In this document: positions 1 through 8,386 of the stretch, piece after piece
How positions within the stretch are numbered: the stretch's first letter is position 1
How the letters are laid out: each line of letters starts with the position of its first letter
Origin: Smittium mucronatum
Lineage: Eukaryota > Kickxellomycota > Harpellomycetes > Harpellales > Legeriomycetaceae
Assembly (NCBI GenBank): GCA_001953115.1
Contig: LSSL01007616.1
Location: 1-12,619 of the forward strand
Direction of reading: 5' to 3'
DNA length: 12,619 nt
Notes under the pieces: generated by a model
The model's database searches: none
Told to the model about the DNA's origin: nothing
Seen by the model: the letters and a program-made list of their open reading frames with translations, nothing else
Translations under genes and position numbers: made by a program

Positions 1-223
1 TTTTTTTTTTTTTTTTTTACGCAGAATTGTGACGATGTTGTTATTTTTTGTTTTCTATGAGAAATTGGGTTTTTAATTATTATTTCTATTTGATGACAAA
101 TTTATATGAAAATGTCTAAGCAAACATAAGTTCTAATAGATCGACAATTAATTTTAGCAAAAATTAGAAATTTAGGTGAATTGAGCAAAATAATATATAG
201 TTCAACCAAAATTAGTCGTGTCC

Positions 224-288
224 TGACAAATTGAGTCTTTTTTTTTGTATCACGGAGTTTTATTATAAGATAGTTGACAAATTGACTC
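224..288. repeat. Short direct repeat, 14 bp, two copies
   Basis: TGACAAATTGAGTC (224-237) and TGACAAATTGACTC (275-288) match at 13 of 14 positions and are 51 bases apart. Looser relatives (GACAAATTT near 95, GACAATTAA near 141) lie upstream. The role is unknown, and in such AT-rich DNA chance similarity is possible. Confidence 0.4.
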
Positions 289-760
289 GAAATATTTTAT
301 TTAACCCGATTTTTTTACTAAATAGATTGGAGTCGCATTTTGATTTTTGTAACAAATTTTGTGATATCGAATCATATTTGTTTTTTAAAAAACGAAATCA
401 TACATTTTAGGAAATTGTCGGCAATTCTTAAAAAGCGTCTTGTGTATCAATTATCTCCCAATTATATGTTTTCTGTTTATTTAATTTTATTATAAGGTAT
501 TTATCTGGTGATTATGGACTAATTTGGTAAAAGAAAATTCGCTTATTAAGATATTTTTTGTTTGGGGCTTTTAGCGAGAACTTTGTGCAATTACATAATT
601 TAAATTAAGTTTATTTAACTCTTTCAGGACCGAAAGAAAAAAATAAAGCCTGAATCCAAAAAAAACAAATTTTCTCGTAAAGAAAATCATCTCAAAAAAG
701 TCACATGTCTTTTGCTGACTATCTTATCTTAGTCATGCCATAAATTTTTTCTTGGAATTC

Positions 761-1117
761 ATTGGATGCAATAAGACTAACCAAATAGGGATTAGCAACG
801 AAGTCAAGGAAAGTGTTTATTGGTTAGTTTTAAAGCTAAAATAAATTGGCTCCGTTTTATATTAACGCGCATTTATGAAGGACAATTCAAAAATTGAGAA
901 ATGAATAAAACAGGTGGAGTTACCCACAATTTCAGGGACTAACAAACGAAGGGAAATTTCTATTTTTAGCCAACATCTTAGTTTGGTTTTCAGTTCTACT
1001 CTTTCATTGGGCAACGCTTAATATAAATTGGCGGAGTGGTATTTGGGTGACCAAATAGCTAAAGGGGTAGAAGAGACAATAGCATGCGGATTGGAAGAGA
1101 GCTGACTGGATGATTGG
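761..1117 (-). promoter_or_regulatory. Cluster of seven ATTGG (inverted CCAAT) boxes
   Basis: ATTGG occurs at 761-765, 819-823, 845-849, 1006-1010, 1027-1031, 1090-1094 and 1113-1117, always in the same orientation. The last four fall within 112 bases, about 320-430 bases before the transporter start. CCAAT in either orientation is the binding core of the HAP/NF-Y complex in fungi. The density is well above what an AT-rich sequence should give by chance, so a regulatory role for the downstream gene is plausible but inferred. Confidence 0.35.
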
Positions 1118-1357
1118 AAGAAACAACAGCAATTAGATTGTAATAGCCTCTGGAAATAAAACACTTTGCGAGAAAATCTCTAGTGTTTAAATAAATGTGG
1201 GCTGAACTCAACTGCTATGTTTTCTATTCTAGAGTTAAATAATTACTACCATATTTTCACTTTTATCACCATTATCTGTGCCAATATCTTTTTAGTGCAT
1301 ATTTTCTGCCTTGGCTTCCTTAGAATTTGACCCTTCGCTTTGTCCATTATTACACTT

Positions 1358-1405
1358 ATGATTTTACAGCGTCTCTCTTATCCCCTATGGAACTTGGGTC
1401 GTTGA
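1358..1405 (+). promoter_or_regulatory. Upstream ORF 1, 15 codons, in the putative 5' leader
   Basis: An ATG at 1358 opens a 15-codon frame ending in TGA at 1403-1405, just before the transporter start. It overlaps the second upstream ORF in another frame. It matters only if transcription starts before 1358, which cannot be seen here. Confidence 0.3.
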
Positions 1406-1440
1406 ACTTAGCTCCCTCAAAATATTATAATCTGCTATGA
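1387..1440 (+). promoter_or_regulatory. Upstream ORF 2, 17 codons, stop overlaps the main ATG (ATGA)
   Basis: An ATG at 1387 opens a 17-codon frame (peptide MELGSLNLAPSKYYNLL). Its TGA stop at 1438-1440 overlaps the transporter ATG at 1437-1439 as ATGA. This arrangement is known from termination-reinitiation coupling, so the upstream ORF could throttle or couple translation of the transporter. The geometry is read directly; use of the ORF is inference and depends on the transcription start. Confidence 0.4.
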
Positions 1441-4296
1441 TTTCACTAAAAAAACGGAGTTCTATTTTATCTTCAAACGTTTTTCTCTTCTTAACTAGTG
1501 GGATTAGCGTCGCTTTGTTTTTGTCCAATTACTACCAACATAGAAAAACAACCAAAAAAATCGAATCCAACTACAAGTCAGAACGTGTTTCAGCCTCAAG
1601 TTTCGGAAATCTATTGTTTTTAATCTCCAAAAAAAACAACCAGAACTCCTTGGAATCTTCTTTAGATTCTGACTCTCTTTATTTTCTTCAAGATCCTCAA
1701 AACCCTGACTCTATTAATAAGTTCGATCATCTTTCTGTTCCTCCAAAAAACACTCAATCGCCCAAAAATGCTTTATCCAAACCTAAAACTCCTCTTGAAC
1801 CAGTTTCTTCACAAAAGATTCTAGCAAACTCGAAAAAAATAATCAATTTTGATAAACGCTTTTTATTTAGAATAAAAGCCCTACTGAGGATTTTGATTCC
1901 AAGTTGGCGCTCTAAAGAAATGTTAATTATATGTCTTCATTCTCTTTTTTTGGTTTTACGCACTTGGATAAGCGTTCTTATTGCCGAACTTGACGGAAAT
2001 ATTGTTAAATATTTAATTCAGGCCGATGGAAAAAGATTCTTTGGTGAGTTAATTACCTGGTTTGTCTTATCAATACCCGCTACCTACACAAACAGCATGG
2101 TGCGGTATTTGGAGTCTAAATTGTCTATTGCCTTTCGCACCCGTCTATTCACTTATGCCAATGACTTGTATTTAAACGACAAAAATCCTTACTACAAAAT
2201 CTCCAATCTTGACAATAGAATTAAAAATCCCGACCAGTATGTTCATAATTTCATTAATTTTCTTTCTATATTTTTCTACCTTTTTGATTATATCATCTTT
2301 ATTCCATCTCCCCCCCCCCCAGTTTTATTTAAAGTTTTTTTTTACTTTTTTTTTTGTGAAAAGATATTTGACTGCTGATATCACCAGATTCTGTTCCTCT
2401 TTATCCCATTTATTCTCAAGTGTTGGGAAACCCATAATCGATATTGTCGCTTTTAACATCCAACTAACCCGCAATTTGGGTGCTTATGGTTCTGTCGCCA
2501 TGTTTGTCTTTTACTCTATATCAGTTTTCCTCTTAAGAAAAATAACTCCCCCCTTTGGGAAATTCGTTGCCCTTCAAGCCCTACTTGAGGGTCAGTATCG
2601 CTCTGACCACAGTCGTATTGTCTCTAATTCCGAAGAAATAGCCTTTTATAAAGGTCAAAAAGTCGAAAAAAAAAGTGTTACGCTATCTTTGAGTAAGCTT
2701 CTTGATTTTAGTCTGCTAACTATCAAAAAGAGATTCAGCTATGTCATCGCCGAAGATATCATCGTAAAGTACATCTGGTCTACTCTAGGTTACATCCTGG
2801 GTGCTTCTCCTTATTTTTTAAACATTAATTCATCATCCCTTGGTTCATCAAGCGCTGTTCGCATGCAAAAGTTCGTCACTAACAAACGAGTAATGGTAAA
2901 TATTGCTGATGCCGGTGGAAGATTGATGTATTCTGCTCGTAAAGCAATGGAGCTATCTGGACATACCGAGAGGATCTTTTCTTTTCTCCAAACTTGTCAT
3001 GCCCTACGTCTGAACTATTACCCCGAGCTGTCTGATCGATCTTCAAACTCTTTTTCATTTAATACAGAGCTGACTTTGGCAGGTGCAAAGAGGATATCTT
3101 ACGACGATTTTTATGGTATTAAGTTAGCTTGCGTTCCAATCGTGGCACCCAATCCAAACCCCTATCTTCCGGGTAACGTGCTCGTTCAGCCCCTCTTCTG
3201 GCGGGTCAATCCCGGCGAACATTGGTTAATTAAGGGTCCTGGTGGTGTGGGGAAAACGTCTCTATTAAGAATCATTTCCGGTCTGTGGCCTGTTTTTTCT
3301 GGCGTTCTTGAAAAGCCTCCCGATAAAGAAATTATGTACGTTCCCTCTCGTGCATATTTGTGCATAGGAACTCTCAGAGATCAAATAATCTACCCGGATA
3401 GCCATGACCAAATGGTTGAGAATGGATGCACTGATTTTGATTTGCTTGAAATTTTGAGAGTCGTGAGTTTAGAATACTTGCCTGTTAGAGAAGGTGGATT
3501 AGATTCTATCAAAAATTGGAAAGATGTTCTCAGTGGAGGTGAGAGACAAAGAATATGCATGGCAAGACTTTTTTACCACCAACCAATGTTTGCTATACTG
3601 GACGATTGCACCAGTGCTGTCAGCTATGAAACTGAAGGCAAAATTTACGAATATGCCAAAAGTATTGATATCACTTTGATAACTATATCACATCGGAATT
3701 CTCTTTCTATGTATCATGATTATGTTCTCAGATTAGGCGATTCTTACGCATCTTCCATGCCCAGTTTGGGAGTTAAACTTGGAAGTAGCTCTCCAACTTC
3801 CGCCCACGAAACTCTGGGATTTGACAGCACGGGTAATAACATATATGCCGGACGGGCATGGTCTGGTGCTGAATTAGTTGCCTTGGACGAAAGTGAGGAG
3901 ATGATACAGGCCACAATGTCTGAGGATTTGGCTAAGAACATTCCTTCCGCTGGCTATGGTGTGGCTTGGCATACTGCCAGATTAAACACTTCACTTTCTG
4001 AACCCCAAAGCGACAGTCTTTCTAATGATAGTGCTGACGAAAAAGGTTTGGGTGAAAGTTCAACTGAGGATGAAGATTCTTTAGTTATTAATAATTCAGA
4101 ACGCCATGAACAGCCCTTAACCGATCAAAAAAGCACCGAAGAAGCGTTTAATAAGAAGAAAGAAGTTTCTAGGCTGCGTAGAGTTCTTTTAGAAAGGAAG
4201 AAATTGTATCAGCAATGGGAAGATCGTTTGTCTAGCATCAATTTCGAATTAAATAAGACTGTATTAGATCAAAAGATTGTAGACGCTCTAAAATGA
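1437..4296 (+). CDS. Peroxisomal ABC half-transporter, ABCD family (Pxa1-like), two exons
   Basis: Joining 1437-2236 to 2364-4296 gives 910 residues ending in TGA. The ATG is the first after an in-frame TAA at 1428-1430. Seen: a hydrophobic N-terminal segment (15-30); a Ser/Pro/Lys-rich linker (about 70-133); ABCD membrane domain helices from about 162; the family sequence LDNRIKNPDQ before the splice (to 267); the EAA-like loop NSEEIAFYKGQKVEK (355-369); Walker A GPGGVGKT (558-565); signature LSGGERQ (656-662); Walker B ILDD (D680, D681); H-loop H710. An acidic linker (about 812-858) and a coiled coil (859-905) follow. ABCD proteins import very-long-chain acyl-CoAs or fatty acids into peroxisomes for beta-oxidation, as dimers of half-transporters. 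Odd: the Q-loop has Ser595 (VPSRAY, where human ABCD1 has IPQRPY) and Asp681 replaces the catalytic Glu, so this half probably hydrolyses ATP poorly and pairs with a canonical partner (inferred). Family assignment is very secure; Pxa1 versus Pxa2 is less so. Confidence 0.93.
2237..2363 (+). other. Spliceosomal intron of the ABC transporter gene, 127 nt, phase 2
   Basis: The donor is GTATGT at 2237 and the acceptor AAAAG ends at 2363. The split codon CA/A restores Gln267, and the join NPDQ-YLTAD matches the conserved ABCD family sequence. The intron holds an unbroken run of 11 C (2310-2320), then a TTTAC that may be the branch region, then a long T tract. The AG after the C run (2321-2322) and the AAG at 2332-2334 give the wrong phase, so 2363 is the only nearby acceptor that fits. 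Confidence 0.92.
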
Positions 4297-5713
4297 ATCT
4301 CCTATTTTCAAGATCTTTAAAACTTATTTTTTATCGACTCATACTACATATCTATAGATGATTTATAAATGAAAATTCAATACCTTTCTAGGGATATTTC
4401 TTTTAAATTTTGATTCGCCATGCATTCAAATTCATTTCATTCTCGGAAAAAAGTATTTCTTTTATAATTAAAGAAAATTTTAATTAGTAAATATTTAAAA
4501 GAATTTTAAAAGTAAATACGTACTTGCTAGCATATAAATTAATCCTATAAATCCTCAAATTAGAAGATTTAGGATTAGACCTTCTTTAAATCAATGAAAT
4601 ATCCTGATATTATGATGTCAATTAAAATTAATGATATTTGGATCATCTTTAACCTACACCCTTGTTGGAGCGATAAATCAATTAAAATATAATTTATCCT
4701 TATTCGGTATAATCAATATATAAAGTAATATTGAGCTGTGATAGACAAATTCACTATTTTGTTAGAAATGAATTATTTATGGAAGTAATTATATATCTCA
4801 TTGGCTACAATCAAAAAAAAAATTAGAAAAAAAATCTATCAAGAAAGCAATTATACTCAAATGCTCTGAACAGACTCGATAAAGCTATAAGTCACTCAAT
4901 AACGGCACAGCTTTCAATTTAATTTTTTAGATAATTAAATTTAATGAAAATAATTAATATCAAGCATCTAATTTTAAGTATAGGTTTCTGAAACCAAATT
5001 GCTGATAATTTAATGAGAATAAATATATTTTAAGGATCAGTATTAAAAACTAATATTTTGTAATTATGGAATAAAATCTAAATTCAAAAACTCTGTTTTG
5101 GAAATGATCTCTTAAGCAACTAAAATATCCCTAAAAAAATTACAATATAATCGGATATTATTTTATAATTAAGAAAAAATTGCTTTAATAATAAATAGTA
5201 AAAAGAATATTAAAACAGTAAATAATCAAATTAAAAAAAAAGGATTTAGGCTTCAAAGAGACAAAGTAAATTGATAAATCTTCTAACGCAAATCATTAAT
5301 ATATGAAAATAAAGAAATGGTAATTTTTTGGATTCTCAAAAATGTATAATGGTGGTAAAATAGCGATTACTTGAACAGATGGAAGTTTGATTGAGGGAAA
5401 TCCTCATTCAATTGGAAACACGGATAATGTGATTTGAATATTCTCTAGAATGAGGCACTATTGTATACAGTCTAAAAAAATGGTATAGTCTAACAAGATA
5501 TTTTCGGATCAGACAAAGTTATAATGCTATATATAGTTTCAAAAAAATACAGGGATTTAGAGTCATTATAAGATGAAAAGAATTAATACTTTAAAGAAGT
5601 AAAATTTATATGCTATATAAAAAAATATTTATAGAATCTATAATTCTAAAAAAAGACAGATATTATATAATTATTTTGTGACAAAAATGAAAGTTAAAGA
5701 AGAAATAGAAGCA
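4297..5713. other. AT-rich intergenic region between the two convergent genes
   Basis: No gene is supported. It should carry the 3' ends of both flanking genes, since they converge, but no clear polyadenylation signal was found close to either stop codon. A bulged hairpin lies at 4541-4576, and a short coding-like stretch broken by stops lies at about 5325-5490 (see findings). The rest is A/T runs and low-complexity sequence. Confidence 0.6.
4541..4576. repeat. Imperfect inverted repeat (hairpin) downstream of the transporter
   Basis: AATCCTATAAATC (4541-4553) pairs with GATTTAGGATT (4566-4576) over 11 bases with a two-base bulge and a 12-base loop. It lies about 245 bases after the transporter stop. 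It could form in the 3' transcript, but there is no sign of function beyond the pairing itself. Confidence 0.4.
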
Positions 5714-7284
5714 TCAATAATTTTTCTTTAAAGCAATATTGGAATAAGAAATAGTTTTTCTAAAATTTGAATCCGTAAATTTTTTGGGGAGTTCGGTTAT
5801 ATTGGGTGGTTTTGGGCTGGAAGAAGAAGATTTTTTGAATGAAGACATTTCAAACGCAAACGAACTTGGTTTTGATAAAAACTCGAAACCAGTGTTTTCC
5901 TTGAAGAAGCCTTTAAAAGAATGGTTCTTTCTTGGGTTTGAGTTATATTTAGCCAAATTTTCTAATTAAAAAAAGAAAAAAAAGAAAACGATTTTATGAA
6001 GTGATTTTTAAAAGTTTTCTAATAGCCATGAAGGTTTCTAAAAAATAAGGATGGATATACCTAAATCAGAGAGAGGTAAATACTCAGACAACATAGACTT
6101 AACACCTGTAATTCTAATATCTTCGTCGATGTTGATGTCTTGAAATGGTATGTTTACATAGAAGAAATAAAAAGGAATTTTTAAATCAGCAATATTATAG
6201 TAATAAGGATTTGATAGAGCAGTGGGTTTTTTTATTTTGCTTTGAATAGTTCTTGATTCTCGAGAATACTTTTTTCTAATCAGTTCAATTATATACGGAT
6301 ATTTAGAAAAAGAGGGCTCAAACATTCTTATAGTATATCGATCTAGATCTGTAACCACAATCTCTACAATGAAAAATAAAACAAAAATGGAAAAGCTAAA
6401 AAGATTTGACAAGGGTGCATTGAAAAATGTTAGGTACCGATGCCATTTTCAATAATATAGATCGAAATATCATCTGGGGTTAATATTTGTTCACTAAGAA
6501 TAGGTTTGAAAATAGATATCAAGTACTTTTTCAAAATTTCGGGCTTTTTCCTCCTATCTTTATAATTTAAAAAAAAAAAGGTAAATTTTACTAAATAAAA
6601 AACGGTCCAAAGATATATCAAAATAAAAAGAATAGCGATTATTTAATATAAATGAATTGTATATTATATTAAAGTTATTAATGTTGAAAATAAATAAATT
6701 GGATAAATATTACTTTGGATTATATATGTATGAAACAAGAGTAGAAAGAAGAAGAAATAATCACCAGAAGAGGAGAATGACTGAGAGGGGTGGAATAAGT
6801 CGATATTGTTCACAAAAACACTAGGAGTTAATTCTGAATCAAAAATATTAGAGTTAGAATCCTTGGAAGAAACGAAATCTTCTTAAAAAAATAGTTTTAA
6901 AGGTGTTTAGTCAAAAGTGCTTTGAAAAATAAATAGAATGCTTTTACAAAATATAGGCGACTTAATACCAGCAAAAAGATTGTAAAATTCAACAAATTTG
7001 TATATTTTATAAATAAATTCTTTACCATTAGAAATTATATTGGTGGAGATTTCAGAATTGCTATCAAAAAAAGAAATTTCTTTTAATTTCTTTATTATTC
7101 TTTTGTCACGCTTGAATAGGCCAGAATTTGTGTCTCGGCTGAATTTAGAAGTTTCTAAAGTGTTTATGTTGGATTCATTTTCTTCCTGAAATTTCGTATA
7201 ATTCTCGGAAATAACGTCGTTATTTGCTTTGATTGTATCGATTAAATCGTCAATACAATCGCATTGAGGGCTTTCAGTAATCAT
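5714..7284 (-). CDS. Unrecognised five-exon gene, predicted protein about 390 residues
   Basis: Reading the minus strand: exon 1 7284-6948, exon 2 6878-6714, exon 3 6557-6438, exon 4 6363-6061, exon 5 5961-5714 (TGA). All four junctions are phase 1 and together keep one frame, which is the main evidence for one gene. The ATG at 7284 follows an in-frame TGA at 7302-7300. Seen in the product: an acidic Asn/Ser-rich N-terminus with a CxC (residues 8-10); a basic stretch (FKRDKRIIKKLKE); a Ser-rich part; a hydrophobic run (about 153-166, DYFFFFLLLFHTYII) followed by RRKK, possibly a single membrane helix; a hydrophobic/aromatic-rich central part (about 170-310) that looks most like a folded domain; and a Ser/Lys/Pro-rich tail with SSSSS. 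I do not recognise the family and propose no function. Exons 1, 3 and 4 are well supported. The ends of exons 1 and 2 and the start of exon 3 have alternative in-phase splice sites. Confidence 0.6.
5962..6060 (-). other. Intron 4 of the unrecognised gene, 99 nt
   Basis: On the minus strand the donor is GTATAT (from 6060), and a T-rich tract runs into TTTAATTAG ending at 5962. The split codon G/AA gives Glu309. Two earlier AGs in this intron lead to an in-frame stop within about 40 bases, so the last one is preferred. Confidence 0.65.
6364..6437 (-). other. Intron 3 of the unrecognised gene, 74 nt
   Basis: On the minus strand the donor is GTACCT (from 6437), weaker than GTATGT, with CTAAC directly after. 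The acceptor is a strong pyrimidine tract ending CATTGTAG at 6364. The split codon G/AG gives Glu208. If unspliced, the frame stops at once (TAA at 6432-6430), so splicing is needed to join exons 3 and 4. Confidence 0.6.
6558..6713 (-). other. Intron 2 of the unrecognised gene, about 156 nt, ends uncertain
   Basis: The preferred donor is GTAATA (from 6713), with the acceptor TTATAAAG ending at 6558. An earlier donor GTGATT (6764) and an earlier acceptor ATTTAG (in the stretch near 6592) also keep phase. The choice decides whether the hydrophobic run at residues 153-166 is in the protein, so that possible membrane helix is provisional. Confidence 0.5.
6879..6947 (-). other. Intron 1 of the unrecognised gene, 69 nt, donor uncertain
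   Basis: The donor is GTAAAA (from 6947), with a GACTAAAC branch-like sequence and acceptor AAGAAG ending at 6879. The AG three bases earlier would make a TAA stop at the junction. A second in-phase donor, GTATTA from 6968, is equally possible and would shorten the protein by seven residues. Confidence 0.55.
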
Positions 7285-7757
7285 TATATGAGAATAATTT
7301 CAAAGGAAGATGTATGAGACTCAAATAAAGTAAGAATTATAAATCAATTTAATATTAGGAACTTATCCTTATACAATAAATATGGGATAGGAACATTTAA
7401 TGCCGGTATAATGACCTGCTATTATTATTGTCATATAGGATAACCAGGCTTGATTTATTAGCGAAGTTTGGATGCTCTAAATAGTCCAATATTGGTGTTA
7501 TGAATATGCTGGCCATTAACCAATGTTTTTATTTGTAAAATGGCTATTTATGTTGATATTTTGGTGTTTGGATAATATTTTGACCTTTCCTTTTCCATTC
7601 GATTGGAGTCTCTTATTTAAATAAACAAATCGATCTAATTCCTCTTTATTTTTTAGATGATAAAGATTCTATTTTTGTTTTTTTGCAAAATTTTATCGAA
7701 AAAAATTTCATTTCATCATTTTTATGGCATTTTACTGGGGTAAAATCCATACTATTT
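7285..7757. other. Upstream region of the unrecognised minus-strand gene
   Basis: No gene is supported. The stretch should include the promoter of the minus-strand gene that starts at 7284. It holds a CCAATATTGG palindrome and another CCAAT box, described separately, in otherwise AT-rich sequence. Confidence 0.5.
7486..7524. promoter_or_regulatory. CCAATATTGG palindrome and nearby CCAAT box
   Basis: A perfect 10-base palindrome made of two opposed CCAAT boxes lies at 7486-7495, with another CCAAT at 7520-7524. They are about 200-240 bases upstream of the minus-strand ATG at 7284, a reasonable distance for a HAP/NF-Y-type site. Function is inferred from position and motif only. Confidence 0.3.
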
Positions 7758-7985
7758 TTATGAAAATTCTAATTCGACGAAAATATAAAAATTGTTTTGA
7801 TAATTGGGTAAACAAAAGCGAAGTACCCAAATATAACTTTCTTTTGGCACAAGTGTAGTATAAGATAGCACAGAGCCTTTCTTGATCTTTCTATTGACTT
7901 GAAAAGTAAAGGCATTCCCATTACTGACCAACCCTTCTAACCCTTTCCCGGCCCAAATTAATGCCTTATATCCATTTGTATACAA
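7758..7985 (-). pseudogene. Orphan coding-like fragment, 75 codons, family unknown
   Basis: The minus strand is open for 75 codons, and about 7810-7980 is visibly richer in G and C than its surroundings. The translation has balanced, protein-like composition (for example GYKALIWAGKGLEGLVSNG, then KKGSVLSYTTLVPKES). It starts right beside the 62-bp repeat block and ends in AT-rich sequence, with no neighbouring exon that I could join to it. It may be a leftover of a broken gene, part of a mobile element, or a single exon. The family is not recognised. Confidence 0.35.
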
Positions 7986-8004
7986 AACACCTCTTCATTG
8001 TCAA

Positions 8005-8128
8005 TATCAAAAGTAGTGAAAATAAATACAAAACCAGTAAATTATATTTGGATGTAGTAAAAATGCATTCAAAAATAGTGGAAACTGATTCGCAAATAAT
8101 ACAACCTAATTTGATGTAGTGAAAATGG
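8005..8128 (-). repeat. 62-bp satellite-like repeat, about two copies, minus orientation
   Basis: Read on the minus strand, copies of a 62-bp unit are visible. The core CACTATTTTTGAATGC has its first base at 8080, and the related CACTACTTTTGATATTG begins at 8018, exactly 62 bases on. A truncated preceding unit (CATTTTCACTACATC, then AAATTAGG) reaches to about 8128. The same unit recurs at 8965-9260 in the opposite orientation. No coding role is likely. Confidence 0.7.
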
Positions 8129-8132
8129 TTAC

Positions 8133-8328
8133 GGGACATTTGACCTATTTCCAATTGACCTACATGACATTTCACCCAATTTATGACCACTAATTATTGA
8201 TTTTAAGCTCATTTTTTTATAAGGAATATTTTATCAAAATTAGCTATTTTTACTGGGTAAGTACCTTTTGATTTTAGCTTGTAATAGGCTGAATAATTAG
8301 GTGAAATGTCATTTAGGTCAAATATCCT
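8133..8328. repeat. Inverted repeat with GACATTTGACC / GACATTTCACC motifs
   Basis: The left arm has GGGACATTTGACC (8133-8145) and GACATTTCACC (8166-8176). The right arm has GGTGAAATGTC (8300-8310), the exact reverse complement of the latter, followed by TAGGTCAAATATCC (8314-8327), nearly the reverse complement of the former. About 120 bases of AT-rich DNA lie between. Further relatives are GGACATTTCGCC (8401-8412) and AGGTGAAATTTCC (8551-8563). This foldback layout would fit a small non-autonomous element, but no target-site duplication was confirmed. Confidence 0.55.
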
Positions 8329-8386
8329 GACACCAGTGAAAATGAATTCAAAAATAGTGTAAGTGTATTCAAAAAAAGGTGTCAGG
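8326..8386. repeat. Perfect 9-bp inverted repeat around a partial 62-bp unit
   Basis: CCTGACACC (8326-8334) is the exact reverse complement of GGTGTCAGG (8378-8386). The 43 bases between contain a partial copy of the 62-bp unit in minus orientation (CACTATTTTTGAATTC, then CATTTTCACTGG). The pair looks like terminal inverted repeats of a very short insertion, but that is inference. Confidence 0.55.

Larger units (their letters stand above)
1..1436. other. Upstream intergenic region of the ABC transporter gene
   Basis: No convincing gene is visible. The window opens with an 18-base T run. Positions 1-600 are very AT-rich, and two near-identical copies of TGACAAATTGAGTC / TGACAAATTGACTC lie at 224-237 and 275-288 (13 of 14 bases match). 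From about 700 to 1436 the base composition is more balanced and holds the ATTGG cluster and upstream ORFs listed separately. Short open stretches exist on the minus strand between about 1030 and 1360, one after a TTTTATTTCCAG acceptor-like sequence, but none is long enough to call. Confidence 0.6.

Noticed and set aside
1030..1365. Possible minus-strand exons divergent from the transporter
   Set aside because: Short open stretches and one acceptor-like TTTTATTTCCAG exist, but the pieces do not join into a convincing frame and the region has promoter-like features.
2321..2334. CCCCAG and AAG as alternative acceptors for the transporter intron
   Set aside because: Both enter the downstream exon in the wrong phase for the split Gln codon.
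2237..2378. Continuation of the first exon's open frame through the intron to a stop at 2378, giving a 313-residue truncated protein
   Set aside because: The residues after NPDQ are low-complexity and unlike the ABCD family, while splicing 2237-2363 restores the conserved sequence exactly.
3744..3941. 65-codon minus-strand open frame
   Set aside because: It lies entirely antisense to the conserved transporter exon and is a shadow of that coding sequence.
1437..4296. Reassigned stop codons (TGA as Trp) for this genome
   Set aside because: Both genes end naturally in TGA, neither contains an in-frame TGA, and TGG is used for Trp, so the standard nuclear code fits.
5784..5969. 61-codon plus-strand open frame with acidic composition
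   Set aside because: It has no ATG at its start, no partner exons on that strand, and is antisense to exon 5 of the minus-strand gene, which has a strong in-phase acceptor.
7966..8190. Minus-strand open frame of 74 codons
   Set aside because: Most of it is translation of the 62-bp repeat and the GACATTT motifs, so it is not a gene.
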